A stretch of DNA of 64,000 bases from Thauera sedimentorum (GTDB taxonomy: Bacteria; Pseudomonadota; Gammaproteobacteria; Burkholderiales; Rhodocyclaceae): positions 806,001 through 870,000 of the forward strand of contig NZ_JACTAH010000002.1 of NCBI RefSeq assembly GCF_014489115.1. Direction: 5' to 3'. Position numbers and translations under genes: made by a program. Position 1 is the first letter of the stretch. Every line of letters starts with the position of its first letter. Shown here piece by piece: positions 1-9,829 of this stretch. Below the pieces are notes generated by a model, which saw nothing but the letters and a program-made list of their open reading frames with translations, was not told where the DNA came from and searched no databases.

Positions 1-1337
1 AGGTTGGAGAGGAAGTTCATCAGCGCGCCGGGGCGCTCGGGGAAGGTGAAGCGGTAGATCAGTTCGTTGTCCACCTGCGGTGCGCGGCCGCCCACCATGT
101 AGCGGATGTGGGTCTTGGCCATCTCGTCGTCGGTGAGGTCCACCGCCGGCAGTTCGTGGCGGGCGAGCATCTCGGTGAGGCGGCCGACCTCGGCGCGGTT
201 GTGTACCGTGACGCCGACGAAGATGTGGGCGGTGGCGGCATCGGCGAAGCGGTAGTTGAACTCGGTGATGTTGCGGTTGCCCAGCACGCCGATGAACTTG
301 CGGAAGGAACCGGGTTTTTCCGGGATGGTCACCGCGAGCACGGCTTCGCGCTGTTCGCCCAGCTCGGCGCGTTCGGCGACGAAGCGCAGGCGGTCGAAGT
401 TCATGTTGGCGCCGGAGGCCACCGCCACCAGGCTCTTGTCGCGCAGTTTGTGGCGCTTGGCGTATTCCTTGGCGCCGGCCACGGCCAGTGCGCCGGCCGG
501 CTCCAGGATGGAGCGGGTGTCCTCGAAGACGTCCTTGATCGCCGCGCAGATGGCGTCGTTGTCCACCAGGATCATCTCGTCCACGTACTGCTGGCACAGG
601 CGGAAGGTTTCCTCGCCCACCTTCTTCACCGCGGCGCCGTCGGCGAACAGGCCGACCTGGTCGAGCTCGACGCGCTCGCCAGCGGCCAGCGAGCGGGTCA
701 TGGCGTCGGCGTCCACCGCCTCGACGCCTATGATGCGGGTCTCCGGGCGCAGGCGCTTGACGTAGGCCGCGATGCCGGCGATCAGGCCGCCACCGCCCAC
801 GCAACAGAAGATGGCGTGAATGGGCTTGGAGTGGGCGCGCAGGATCTCCATGCCGATGGTGCCCTGGCCGGCGATCACGTCGGGGTCGTCGAAGGGATGG
901 ACGAAGGTGAGTTTCTCGGCCTTCTCCAGCTCGAGGGCGTGGGCGTAGGCGTCGGAATAGGAGTCGCCGGCCAGCACCACCTCGCCGCCGCGCGCGCGTA
1001 CCGCGTCGATCTTGATCTGCGGGGTGGAGGTGGGCATGACGATCACCGCGCGCACGCCCAGCTTCTGCGCGGAGAGCGCCACGCCCTGCGCGTGGTTGCC
1101 GGCCGAGGCACAGATCACCCCGCGCTTGAGGGCCTGCGGCGAGAGCTGGGCCATCTTGTTGTAGGCGCCGCGCAGCTTGAAGCTGAACACCGGCTGCATG
1201 TCCTCGCGCTTGAAGTAGATGCGGTTGTGCAGGCGGGCGGACAGGTTGGTAGCGAGGTCGAGCGGGGTCTCGACGGCCACGTCGTACACCTGGGCGTTGA
1301 GGATGCGTTCCAGGTAGTCCGGGTTGGCGGCGGTCAT
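1..1337 (-). CDS. ilvA: Threonine ammonia-lyase, biosynthetic (IlvA), 3' end cut by window edge
   Basis: Pyridoxal-phosphate enzyme that deaminates threonine to 2-oxobutanoate, the committed step of isoleucine synthesis. Translating the minus strand from the ATG at 1337 gives an open frame to the window edge, about 445 codons. The full protein is normally a little over 500 residues, so roughly the last 60 are missing. The N-terminal catalytic domain shows the PLP-lysine motif (FKLRGAYNK), the ASAGNHAQGVA motif and a glycine-rich phosphate loop (CCVGGGGLIAG). The C-terminal part contains ACT-like regulatory repeats (KPGSFRKFIGVLG, and the start of a second repeat RPGALMNFLSNL), which mark the isoleucine-inhibited biosynthetic form rather than the short catabolic TdcB. 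It stands alone upstream of a diguanylate cyclase on the same strand. Confidence 0.93.
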   Translation of the reverse strand, partial: MTAANPDYLERILNAQVYDVAVETPLDLATNLSARLHNRIYFKREDMQPVFSFKLRGAYNKMAQLSPQALKRGVICASAGNHAQGVALSAQKLGVRAVIVMPTSTPQIKIDAVRARGGEVVLAGDSYSDAYAHALELEKAEKLTFVHPFDDPDVIAGQGTIGMEILRAHSKPIHAIFCCVGGGGLIAGIAAYVKRLRPETRIIGVEAVDADAMTRSLAAGERVELDQVGLFADGAAVKKVGEETFRLCQQYVDEMILVDNDAICAAIKDVFEDTRSILEPAGALAVAGAKEYAKRHKLRDKSLVAVASGANMNFDRLRFVAERAELGEQREAVLAVTIPEKPGSFRKFIGVLGNRNITEFNYRFADAATAHIFVGVTVHNRAEVGRLTEMLARHELPAVDLTDDEMAKTHIRYMVGGRAPQVDNELIYRFTFPERPGALMNFLSN

Positions 1338-1423
1338 GGCGGGGCGTTCCGTGCGGGCGGCGAAAGAGGACGAGGGTAGCAGCCGATGATGCGCTGCCGC
1401 AAGCGCCTGCCCGGCTCCGGCGC

Positions 1424-3037
1424 TCAGCAGTCGGCGATCTCGACCCGGTTGCGCCCCAGGCGCTTGGCGTCGAGCAGGGCGCCGTCGGCGGATTCGGTGA
1501 GCGCAGCGGCCGAGTCGACCGTCGGGTAGGCGGCCAGGCCGGCACTGAAGGTGGCGTAGAGCGCGCCGCCCGGATGGGTGTGCGGCAATGCGGCAAAGTC
1601 CACCCGGATGCGGTCGAGCACGGTCTGCGCCAGGGCCGGATCGGTGCCGGGCAGGGCGACGATGAACTCTTCGCCGCCGTAGCGCCCGATCAGGTCGCCT
1701 TCGCGCAGGCGGGCCTTGAGCAGCCAGGCCAGCCCGCGGATCACCTGGTCGCCGACCGGGTGGCCGTAGGTGTCGTTGACCGCCTTGAAGTGGTCGATGT
1801 CTATCATCGCCACAGTGAAGCGCTCGCCCGGCGCGGCGGACTCCACCATGGCCTTGAGCCTGGCCTTGGCGGCCGAGTGGTTGAGCAGGCCGGTGAGGCC
1901 GTCCACCCGGGTCGAGCGCTGCATGTCGCGGAAGCGGGCGATCTTGGTCTTGACCACCGCGGCCAGCAGCACCGGGTTGAAGGGCTTGATGAGGAACTGG
2001 TCGCCGCCCAGGCGCAGGGCCTCGACCTGCATGCCGATGTTCGATTCGCCGGACAGGTAGACGATGGGCAGGGTCTGGTAGGCGGACATCTGGCGCAGCA
2101 CGCGGGTGGCTTCGACCCCGTTGAAGCGCGGCATGTGCATGTCCATCAGGATCAGGTCCGGGCGATAGGACTCCAGCACTTCCAGCAGCCGGCCCGGGTC
2201 GGCGATGGCGTGGCTGTCGATGCCATGCTCGGTCAGCGTGCGGCAGATCAGCGTGGAGGCGACCCGCGAGTCCTCCACCACCAGCACGCGGTAGCGCTCC
2301 TGCTCTTCGGTCTGGATCAGGTCGAGCAGGCGGTTGACCACCATGGACGGCTGTTCGTCGTCGGGGATGGCCACGTCGATGCCGGCGCGCATCAGCGCCA
2401 CTATGGGGTCGATGACCGAGGCCACGCCGAGATAGAACAGCTGGCTGGCGGGACAGGCCTTGCGGCAGGCTTCGATGCGGGCCAGCTCGGCGGCCTCGGC
2501 GGTACTGCCCGCGGGAATGAACAGCACCGCGAGCGGTGCCTCGCCGGGCTCGACTTCGCCTTCGGCGTCCCAGCCCATGCGCAGGACGCGGAAGCCGAAG
2601 TAGTTGAGCTGACGCTGCAGGCCGTCGGCCACGTCCTCGCGGTCCGCCGCGGCCACGATCCATACGCTGCGCGGCCGGTGCCATTCGAGGTCGCGCGCCG
2701 GCGCCTTCTCCTCGGCCCGGCGCACCGGGACGCTGGGCTGCGAGGTGGCGATCGAGCCGAACAGCGCGTCGATCTGGCGCTGCAGCGCCACCATCTCCTG
2801 CGGGCGCATCGGATGGGAGCCCGCGTCGCCGATGCGGGCGAGAACGGCGTTTTCCAGCCCTTCACACAGCCGGCTCAGGCCGGGCAGGCGCAGGCGGGCG
2901 AAGTGTTCGGCGAGGCTGTTGACCGCCACGGCGAACTCGATGAACTGCTCGAGCTGGCCGTCGGCAACGTACTGCTCCCAACGGGTGCGCAGGGCGTACA
3001 GGCGGTCGTCGAACGGGTGGGGCGGCAGGGCGGTCAT
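1424..3037 (-). CDS. Response-regulator diguanylate cyclase (PleD-like)
   Basis: Cytoplasmic signalling protein of 537 residues predicted to make cyclic di-GMP. In order: a helical N-terminal segment of about 110 residues that could be Hpt-like, a degenerate receiver-like segment (RSVWIVAAADRED onward), a canonical receiver domain (RVLVVEDSRV, phospho-acceptor Asp in LILMDMHMP, LPIVYLSGE), and a C-terminal GGDEF domain with an intact GGEEF active site (RYGGEEFIVALPG) and the GLTGLLNHSAAKARL start. The track of open sequence extends 19 residues upstream (to 3094), but the ATG at 3037 begins the first plausible folded segment (MTALPPHPFDDRLY), so I chose it. No partner histidine kinase is adjacent. 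Confidence 0.85.
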   Translation of the reverse strand: MTALPPHPFDDRLYALRTRWEQYVADGQLEQFIEFAVAVNSLAEHFARLRLPGLSRLCEGLENAVLARIGDAGSHPMRPQEMVALQRQIDALFGSIATSQPSVPVRRAEEKAPARDLEWHRPRSVWIVAAADREDVADGLQRQLNYFGFRVLRMGWDAEGEVEPGEAPLAVLFIPAGSTAEAAELARIEACRKACPASQLFYLGVASVIDPIVALMRAGIDVAIPDDEQPSMVVNRLLDLIQTEEQERYRVLVVEDSRVASTLICRTLTEHGIDSHAIADPGRLLEVLESYRPDLILMDMHMPRFNGVEATRVLRQMSAYQTLPIVYLSGESNIGMQVEALRLGGDQFLIKPFNPVLLAAVVKTKIARFRDMQRSTRVDGLTGLLNHSAAKARLKAMVESAAPGERFTVAMIDIDHFKAVNDTYGHPVGDQVIRGLAWLLKARLREGDLIGRYGGEEFIVALPGTDPALAQTVLDRIRVDFAALPHTHPGGALYATFSAGLAAYPTVDSAAALTESADGALLDAKRLGRNRVEIADC

Positions 3038-3151
3038 CGCGCGACTGTGTTTGCGGCAATCGGCAATTATGTGGCATGACGGCCGCGTACACAATCGTGC
3101 AGCGCAGCGAAGCAGCCTGGCCGGCCATCGGGCCGTCCGGGAGCGAGCCGC

Positions 3152-4090
3152 TCAGTCGGGCAGATCGCATGCCAGGGCGCGGCTTTGCCGGTCGATGAAC
3201 TCCTGGGTGGAGTCGATGCCGCGCAACTGCAGGATGGTGGAACGCACCGCGGCCTCGAGCAGCACCGCGAGGTTGCGCCCGGCGGCCACCGGCAGGATGA
3301 CCCGCGGCACCTGCACGCCCAGCACGTCCTGCACCTCCTGGTGCAGGGGCAGGCGCGAAGGGTCGTCCTGGCCGGGCTGGCGGCGTTCCAGGTGGCAGAC
3401 CAGGCGCAGGCGCATCTTCCGCCGGCAGGCGGTCTCGCCGAAGATGGTGCGGATGTTGAGGATGCCCAGCCCGCGCACCTCGATGAAGTCCTGCAGCAGT
3501 TCGGGGCAGCGCCCTTCCAGCACGGTGGGAGCGATGTGCGAGAACTCGACGATGTCGTCGGCCACCAGGCCGTGGCCGCGCGAGATCAGCTCCAGCGCAA
3601 GCTCAGACTTGCCGGCCCCCGAGTTGCCGGTGATGAACACGCCCAGGCCGAGCACGTCCATGAACACGCCGTGCAGGGAGACCTTCTCCGCCAGCTGGCG
3701 CGACAGGTACTGGCGGAGCTGGTCGACCACGCCGGCCGAGGGCTGCGGCGTGGTGAACAGCGCCACGCCGATGTTCTCGCACAGCCCGTGGAGCAGGCCG
3801 GGAATCTCGCAGCCGTCGGCCACCACGATCGCGGGCGGGCGGGCGGCGAGGATCTCGTTGAGGTGATGGGCGATCTTCTCGCGCGACTGGCGGCGCGCCC
3901 AGGCGAGCTCCGCGGCCCCCAGGATCTGCAGGCGCTGCGGGTGGATGAGGTTGAGGTGGCCGACCAGGTCGGCGGGCCAGATGCGCTCTTCGGAAACGGC
4001 GATCGCGGTGTCCAGCGCGCCGCAGACGTGGGTCAGCGCGAGGCGTTGGCGCAGCGACTCATACAGCCGCGCGACGCTCGTCTGTCGCAT
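3152..4090 (-). CDS. hprK: HPr kinase/phosphorylase
   Basis: Bifunctional enzyme that phosphorylates and dephosphorylates Ser46 of HPr in the phosphotransferase system. The 312-residue protein carries the Walker A motif GNSGAGKS, and the family signature EVRGLGILNIRTIFGE follows in the C-terminal catalytic domain. The ATG at 4090 (MRQTSVARL) lies inside the 3' end of ptsN, giving a 32-base overlap and implying translational coupling. An upstream in-frame start at 4117 would add nine residues not typical of the family. In Gram-negative bacteria this gene is usually beside ptsN and rpoN and is tied to PTS-Ntr regulation rather than sugar uptake, as here. Confidence 0.93.
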   Translation of the reverse strand: MRQTSVARLYESLRQRLALTHVCGALDTAIAVSEERIWPADLVGHLNLIHPQRLQILGAAELAWARRQSREKIAHHLNEILAARPPAIVVADGCEIPGLLHGLCENIGVALFTTPQPSAGVVDQLRQYLSRQLAEKVSLHGVFMDVLGLGVFITGNSGAGKSELALELISRGHGLVADDIVEFSHIAPTVLEGRCPELLQDFIEVRGLGILNIRTIFGETACRRKMRLRLVCHLERRQPGQDDPSRLPLHQEVQDVLGVQVPRVILPVAAGRNLAVLLEAAVRSTILQLRGIDSTQEFIDRQSRALACDLPD

Positions 4091-4544
4091 GGGGTCCCCA
4101 GCTGGCGAACAGGGCATGGATGGTGGCCGGGTCGGGTGCGTTCTGCAGTTCCTCGCGGAAGGCGCGGTCGCTGAACATCTGGGCCAGTTCGGAGAGCAGT
4201 TGCAGATGGGTCTCGTTGGCTTGCTCCGGGACCAGCAGGATGAACAGCAGGTTCACCGGGCGGCCGTCGGGGGCGTCGAACTGTACCGGGGTGGCGAGCC
4301 GGAAGAAGGCGCCGGCCGCTTCCTGCAGGCCCTTGATGCGGCCGTGAGGAATGGCGATGCCCTGCCCCAGCCCGGTCGAACCGAGGCGTTCGCGGGAGAA
4401 CAGACTGTCGAACACCACGCTGCGCGCGATGCCCTGATGGTTCTCGAACAGCAGCCCGGCTTGCTCGAACACGCGCTTCTTGCTGCTCGCGTCGAGGTCG
4501 ATGACCACGTTGGACAGGGGGAGGAGTTGGGCGATCAGGCTCAT
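4059..4544 (-). CDS. ptsN: PTS-Ntr EIIA component (PtsN)
   Basis: EIIA-Ntr phosphoprotein of 161 residues, the terminal phosphate acceptor of the nitrogen-related phosphotransferase system. It regulates potassium transport and metabolism by protein contact and does not transport sugars. The phosphorylatable histidine lies in GQGIAIPHGRIKG, and the family start (LLPLSNVVIDLDASSKKRVFEQAG) is intact. The gene sits between hpf and hprK, the usual rpoN-linked arrangement, and overlaps hprK by 32 bases. Ptsp and npr are not in the window. Confidence 0.95.
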   Translation of the reverse strand: MSLIAQLLPLSNVVIDLDASSKKRVFEQAGLLFENHQGIARSVVFDSLFSRERLGSTGLGQGIAIPHGRIKGLQEAAGAFFRLATPVQFDAPDGRPVNLLFILLVPEQANETHLQLLSELAQMFSDRAFREELQNAPDPATIHALFASWGPHATDERRAAV

Positions 4545-4677
4545 TGGGTCAAGCCCCGCGCGGCACAGGACCGCAGGGTGCCGCGCGGGCGGGGGCGGTC
4601 GGGTGTCGGTTGGCGACGCGGTTCGGAAAACGCGCGAATTATACCCACACCCTAGGCCGAAAGAAGTAGTGAAGGGA

Positions 4678-5001
4678 TCACAGCTCGCTGTTCTGGTGCT
4701 TCAGCGCTTCGTGATTGTGCTCCTGGACCTTCTGCTTGTGCTTCTGGACCTGGCGGTCGAGCTTGTCGGTCATCGCGTCGATCGCGGCATACATGTCGCC
4801 ATCGTGGGCTTCGACGAAGATGTCCTTGCCGCGCGTGTGCAGGGTGACTTCCGCCTTCTGGTCGAGCTTTTCCACCGACAGGATCACTCCGACGCTGGTG
4901 ACGTTGTCGAAGTGGCGAATGACGCGGTCCAGCTTCGAGCTCACGTAGTCGCGGATGGCCGGGGTGACTTCGACATGATGCCCGGTGATGGTGAGATTCA
5001 T
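4678..5001 (-). CDS. hpf: Ribosome hibernation promoting factor, short form
   Basis: Small ribosome-binding protein (107 residues) of the HPF/YfiA family that promotes 100S dimers or inactive 70S in stationary phase. The N-terminal fold [20 protein letters not shown], the RHFDNV segment and the basic alpha-beta-beta-beta-alpha layout match. It lacks the C-terminal dimerisation domain of long HPF, so it is the short gammaproteobacterial/betaproteobacterial form. It lies 20 bases after rpoN, the standard position, and probably shares its transcript. Confidence 0.93.
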   Translation of the reverse strand: MNLTITGHHVEVTPAIRDYVSSKLDRVIRHFDNVTSVGVILSVEKLDQKAEVTLHTRGKDIFVEAHDGDMYAAIDAMTDKLDRQVQKHKQKVQEHNHEALKHQNSEL

Positions 5002-5021
5002 GATGACTCCTCTTTTTCAGA

Positions 5022-6479
5022 TCAGATCGTCTTGCGCATACTGACCGGCGGGATATTGAGCGATTCGCGGTATTTGGCGATGGTGCGCCGCGCGACGACG
5101 ATACCCTGCTGGCCCAACAGATCGGCAATCTTGGCGTCGGACAGGGGCTTCTTTCTGTCTTCGGCATCCACCAGCTGGCGAATCAGCGCGCGAATCGCAG
5201 TGGAGGATGCCGCCCCACCGGTATCGGTGGCGACGTGACTGCCGAAAAAATACTTGAGCTCGAACACCCCCCTGGGCGTGGCCATGAATTTCTGGGTGGT
5301 GACCCGCGACACGGTGGATTCGTGCAGTTCCAACTGGTCCGCGATCTCGCGCAGCGTGAGCGGGCGCATCGCCACCTCCCCATGATCGAAGAACTGTCGC
5401 TGCTGGTCAACGATGGCCTGGGAGACGCGCAGGATGGTGTCGAAGCGCTGCTGCACGTTCTTGATCAGCCAGCGCGCCTCCTGCAGCTGCCCGGTCAGGC
5501 CGCCGCCGTTGCCGCGGTTCTGCTGCAGGATCTGCGCGTACAGCGCGTTGATGCGCAGCTTGGGCATGGCCTCGGGGTTGAGGCTCACGGTCCAGTGGCC
5601 GCGCAGCTTGCGCACCACCACGTCGGGGATCACGTAGCGGGTTTCCTGCGCGGCGTAGCGCGAGCCCGGGTGCGGGTCCAGACTGCAGATCAGCGCATGG
5701 GCCGCGCGCAGCGCGTCGTCGTCGCAGGACAGCAGGCGCTTGAGCTTGACGAAATTGCGCTCGGCGAGCAGTTCCAGGTGGTGGTCGACGATGCGCAGCG
5801 CCAGGTCGCGCGTGGTGTCCGCGGGCGTGGCGCGCAGCTGCAGGCTCAGGCATTCCTGCGGGGTGCGCGCGCCGATGCCGGCAGGCTCCAGGTTCTGCAC
5901 ATGGCGCAGCGCGATGCTCAGGTCGTCCAGATCGAGGTCGAGCTCCTCCGGCAGCAGCGGCAGCAGTTCTTCCAGCGACTGGTGCAGATAGCCGTCGTCG
6001 TCGAGCGCCTCGATGATGAAGCGCACCAGGGCGCGGTCGCGGTCGGTCAGCGGGGAGAGCGCGACCTGCTGGTCGAGGTGGTCGCGCAGCGAGGTTTCGG
6101 CGGCCTGGAACTCCTGGAAATCGACGTCGTCGTCATCGTCGCGGCGGGTGCTGCCGCTGCCCGCGGCGCTCAGCCATTCACCGGCCTCGTCATAGCTCGC
6201 GGCATCGTGCTCGGGCGCCTCCTCGCGCCCGCCTTCGCCGCCCTCGGCCGCAGCCGGCGCTTCGGCGGTGCTGCTGGCCGGCGCGCTGCCGATCGGCTGC
6301 GCGGCGCCGAACTCGCTGCCGTCGCCGTCCTCGCGCTCGAGCATGGGGTTCTCCAGCAGGAAGCGCTCGATCTCCTGGTTCAGCTCGATGGTGGACAGCT
6401 GCAGCAGCTTGATCGACTGCTGCAGTTGCGGGGTGAGCGTGAGGTGCTGCGAGAGCTTGAGCTGGAGGGTCGGTTTCAT
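5022..6479 (-). CDS. rpoN: RNA polymerase sigma-54 factor
   Basis: Sigma-54 of 485 residues. It shows the glutamine-rich activator-interacting region I (LQLKLSQHLTLTPQLQQSIKLLQ), an acidic region II with an aspartate run, the core-binding region, the HTH that reads the -12 element (LTLREIADQLELHESTVSRV), and the RpoN box near the C-terminus (ARRTIAKYRE), which contacts the -24 element. It is downstream of lptB by 17 bases and upstream of hpf. In this window it should serve the sigma-54 promoters seen upstream of nifLA, rnf and nifB. Confidence 0.97.
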   Translation of the reverse strand: MKPTLQLKLSQHLTLTPQLQQSIKLLQLSTIELNQEIERFLLENPMLEREDGDGSEFGAAQPIGSAPASSTAEAPAAAEGGEGGREEAPEHDAASYDEAGEWLSAAGSGSTRRDDDDDVDFQEFQAAETSLRDHLDQQVALSPLTDRDRALVRFIIEALDDDGYLHQSLEELLPLLPEELDLDLDDLSIALRHVQNLEPAGIGARTPQECLSLQLRATPADTTRDLALRIVDHHLELLAERNFVKLKRLLSCDDDALRAAHALICSLDPHPGSRYAAQETRYVIPDVVVRKLRGHWTVSLNPEAMPKLRINALYAQILQQNRGNGGGLTGQLQEARWLIKNVQQRFDTILRVSQAIVDQQRQFFDHGEVAMRPLTLREIADQLELHESTVSRVTTQKFMATPRGVFELKYFFGSHVATDTGGAASSTAIRALIRQLVDAEDRKKPLSDAKIADLLGQQGIVVARRTIAKYRESLNIPPVSMRKTI

Positions 6480-6496
6480 GCTGGTGTCGCTGGCGC

Positions 6497-7219
6497 TCAG
6501 AGGCGGAAGTGTTCGCCGAGATAGACCTGGCGCACGCGCTCGTCGCGCACGATCTGGTCGGGCTGGCCGCTGGCGAGCACCCGGCCTTCGCTGATGATGT
6601 AGGCGCGGTCGCAGATGCCCAGCGTCTCGCGCACGTTGTGATCGGTGATCAGCACGCCGATGCCGCGCTGCTTGAGGAAGCGGATGATCTTCTGGATGTC
6701 GAGCACCGCAATCGGGTCCACGCCGGCGAAGGGCTCGTCGAGCAGGATCAGCCGCGGGTCGGTGGCCAGTGCGCGGGCGATCTCGCAGCGCCGGCGTTCG
6801 CCGCCGGAAAGCGACACCGCCATGCTGTCGCGCAGGTGGGCAATGTTCAGTTCGTCGAGCAGGGTTTCCAGGCGCTGGTCGATGGCGTCGCGGTCGAGCT
6901 TCTGCAGTTCCAGCACCGCGCGGATGTTCTCCTCCACGGTGAGCTTGCGGAACACGCTCATCTCCTGCGGCAGGTAGGACAAGCCGCGGCGCGCTCGCTC
7001 GTGGATCGGCAGGTGGGTCAGGCGGGCGTCGTCGAGGGTGATCTCGCCGCCATCGGCGCGTACCAGGCCGACGATCATGTAGAAACAGGTGGTCTTGCCC
7101 GCGCCGTTGGGCCCCAGCAGGCCGACGACCTCGCCGCCGTCGACCGTGAAGCCGACGTCGTGCACGACGGTGCGTGCCTTGTAGCGTTTCTGCAGTCCTT
7201 CAACCTTCAGCAGACTCAT
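6497..7219 (-). CDS. lptB: LPS export ABC transporter ATP-binding protein LptB
   Basis: Cytoplasmic ATPase (240 residues) that powers extraction of lipopolysaccharide from the inner membrane with LptFG and LptC. It shows Walker [10 protein letters not shown], signature LSGGERRR, Walker [14 protein letters not shown] and the H-loop ITDHNVRET typical of LptB. The usual upstream partners lptC and lptA are absent. Instead the start overlaps the end of recX by 20 bases, so lptB appears embedded in the recA-recX transcript. Confidence 0.95.
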   Translation of the reverse strand: MSLLKVEGLQKRYKARTVVHDVGFTVDGGEVVGLLGPNGAGKTTCFYMIVGLVRADGGEITLDDARLTHLPIHERARRGLSYLPQEMSVFRKLTVEENIRAVLELQKLDRDAIDQRLETLLDELNIAHLRDSMAVSLSGGERRRCEIARALATDPRLILLDEPFAGVDPIAVLDIQKIIRFLKQRGIGVLITDHNVRETLGICDRAYIISEGRVLASGQPDQIVRDERVRQVYLGEHFRL

Positions 7220-7655
7220 CCGGGGTCTCTTTCAACAGCTTGCGGATTACCGCGGCGGCAAAGCCGCGACCTTGCAGGAAGCGCGCCTGGCGCGCCCATT
7301 CGCGCGCATCGGCCGGCGCCTGGCCGAACTTCGCCCGCCACACGCGACGCGCGCGGTCGAGCTCCTCGTCCCCAGCCTCGCCCTCCAGCGCCGCCTCGAT
7401 CAACTCGGCGGCCACGCCGCGGCTGGCCAGATCGTGGCGCAGCCGCGCGGCGCCGAAACGCCCTGCCTTGCTGCGCACCCAGGCCGCGGCGAAGCGTGCA
7501 TCGGAGAGCAGTTCCAGCTCCGTCAGGCGGTCGAGCACCGCGTCGATCTCCGGCGCGCTGCCGTGGCCGGCGAGCTTGCGTGCCAGCTCGGCGCGCGAGT
7601 ACTCGCGCTGGGCCAGGTAGCGCAGTGCGCGCTCGCGCAGGCCCGCTTCCGCCAT
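7200..7655 (-). CDS. recX: Regulatory protein RecX
   Basis: Small helical modulator (151 residues) that binds RecA filaments and inhibits recombinase and coprotease activity. The repeated three-helix pattern is visible: [37 protein letters not shown], then [11 protein letters not shown]. It lies 9 bases after recA, as in most proteobacteria, and its last 20 bases overlap lptB. Confidence 0.92.
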   Translation of the reverse strand: MAEAGLRERALRYLAQREYSRAELARKLAGHGSAPEIDAVLDRLTELELLSDARFAAAWVRSKAGRFGAARLRHDLASRGVAAELIEAALEGEAGDEELDRARRVWRAKFGQAPADAREWARQARFLQGRGFAAAVIRKLLKETPDESAEG

Positions 7656-7664
7656 GATCGCAGA

Positions 7665-8699
<1,035 letters not shown>

Positions 8700-8797
8700 G
8701 AGAGATATTCCTGAGTGATTGGCGGATTATGGCACAGAGTTTGCTGGAATGTGCCCGGGCAGATGGGGGCGGGACGTGCCAGTCCGCAGTCTATTGA

Positions 8798-8813
8798 CTG
8801 TATGGATTTACAT
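8798..8813. promoter_or_regulatory. Candidate LexA (SOS) box upstream of recA
   Basis: The 16 bases CTGTATGGATTTACAT fit the proteobacterial LexA core CTGT-N8-ACAG at seven of the eight fixed bases. The site is about 100 bases upstream of the recA start, touching the stop codon of pncC. On the recA strand a CATAAT element lies nearer the gene, at about 8726-8731. The assignment rests on position and partial consensus only. Confidence 0.45.
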
Positions 8814-9319
8814 CAAGCAATCGGCGGGCCTTCGCCGCCCGCCAGCGCGATGAGCCGGCCCAGGGCGTGCGCCACCGTTTGCCGCCGGACGGCCTCGCGG
8901 TCGCCGGTAAACAGCAGGGTTTCGACGTGCGGTGGATGGCCGCAGGCGCCCCAGCCGACGCAGACGGTGCCGACCGGCTTGGCGGCGCTGCCGCCGGACG
9001 GGCCGGCGACGCCGGATACCGCCACCGCCACGTCGGCGCGGCTGTGCGCCAGCGCCCCGGCCACCATCTCGCGCACCGTGGCTTCGCTCACCGCGCCGTG
9101 TACTGCCAGGGTGGCGGGCGACACTTCCAGCATCTCGCACTTGGCGTCGTTGGAGTAGGTGACGAAGCCGCGGTCGAACCACTCGGAACTGCCCGCGGTG
9201 GCGGTGACCGCCTCGGCGATCCAGCCGCCGGTGCAGGATTCGGCGCTGGCGAGCTTCCAGCGGCGCGCCAGCAGCGCCTCGCCCAACCGGCGCGACAGCG
9301 CGGCGAGTTCAGCGTCCAT
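8813..9319 (-). CDS. pncC: Nicotinamide-nucleotide amidohydrolase (PncC, CinA C-terminal family)
   Basis: Stand-alone CinA C-terminal domain protein (168 residues) that deamidates NMN to nicotinic acid mononucleotide for NAD recycling. The family motif SAESCTGGWIAEAVT and the following SSEWFDRGFVTYSNDAK and GAVSEATVREM segments are present. The N-terminal molybdopterin-binding-like half of full CinA is absent, as in E. coli PncC. It is the last gene of the thiL-pgpA-pncC operon and precedes recA, a common proteobacterial order. Confidence 0.93.
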   Translation of the reverse strand: MDAELAALSRRLGEALLARRWKLASAESCTGGWIAEAVTATAGSSEWFDRGFVTYSNDAKCEMLEVSPATLAVHGAVSEATVREMVAGALAHSRADVAVAVSGVAGPSGGSAAKPVGTVCVGWGACGHPPHVETLLFTGDREAVRRQTVAHALGRLIALAGGEGPPIA

Positions 9320-9331
9320 CGGCGGCGTCCA

Positions 9332-9829
9332 TCAGCCGAACAGCGAGACCAGCACGGCCAGCACCAGCAAGGTGTAGCCGGCGGCGATGAGGTCGTCGAA
9401 CATCACCCCGAAGCCGCCCTTGAGGCGCTGGTCGGCCAGCCGGATGGGCGGCGGCTTTACGATGTCGAAGAAGCGGAAGATGGCCACCGCGGCCGCCTGC
9501 CACAGCAGCGACACCGGGGTGAACAGCAGCACCAGCCAGATCGCCACCATCTCGTCCCACACGATGGCGCCGTGGTCCGGCACGCCCAGCGCGCGTCCGG
9601 TGCGGTCGGCGGCGATCACGCCGGCGACGAAAAGGCTGACCAGGAAGGCGAGGAACACGCCTTCGGAGACCGGCGTGCGCAGCAGTGGGAAGAGCAGCCA
9701 GCCGACCAAGGTGCCGACCGTGCCCGGCGCCTTGGGCGACAGGCCGGCACCGAAGCCGAGAGAGATGAAGTGCGCCGGATGGCTGAACAGGAAGCGGGCG
9801 TCGGGTCGCATCTCAAGCGAAGTGGTCAT
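9332..9829 (-). CDS. pgpA: Phosphatidylglycerophosphatase A
   Basis: Membrane phosphatase of 165 residues that converts phosphatidylglycerophosphate to phosphatidylglycerol. The motif GFGAGLSPKAPGTVGT near the N-terminus and the DHGAIVWDEMVAIW and PPIRLADQRLKGGFGVMFDD segments are typical of PgpA. Several hydrophobic stretches agree with an inner-membrane protein. Its start overlaps the end of thiL by 17 bases. Confidence 0.94.
   Translation of the reverse strand: MTTSLEMRPDARFLFSHPAHFISLGFGAGLSPKAPGTVGTLVGWLLFPLLRTPVSEGVFLAFLVSLFVAGVIAADRTGRALGVPDHGAIVWDEMVAIWLVLLFTPVSLLWQAAAVAIFRFFDIVKPPPIRLADQRLKGGFGVMFDDLIAAGYTLLVLAVLVSLFG

Noticed and set aside
108..1379. Long open frame on the plus strand antisense to ilvA
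   Set aside because: It mirrors the ilvA frame in high-GC DNA, its product is rich in His, Val, Gly and Ala without domains, and it has no ribosome-binding site.
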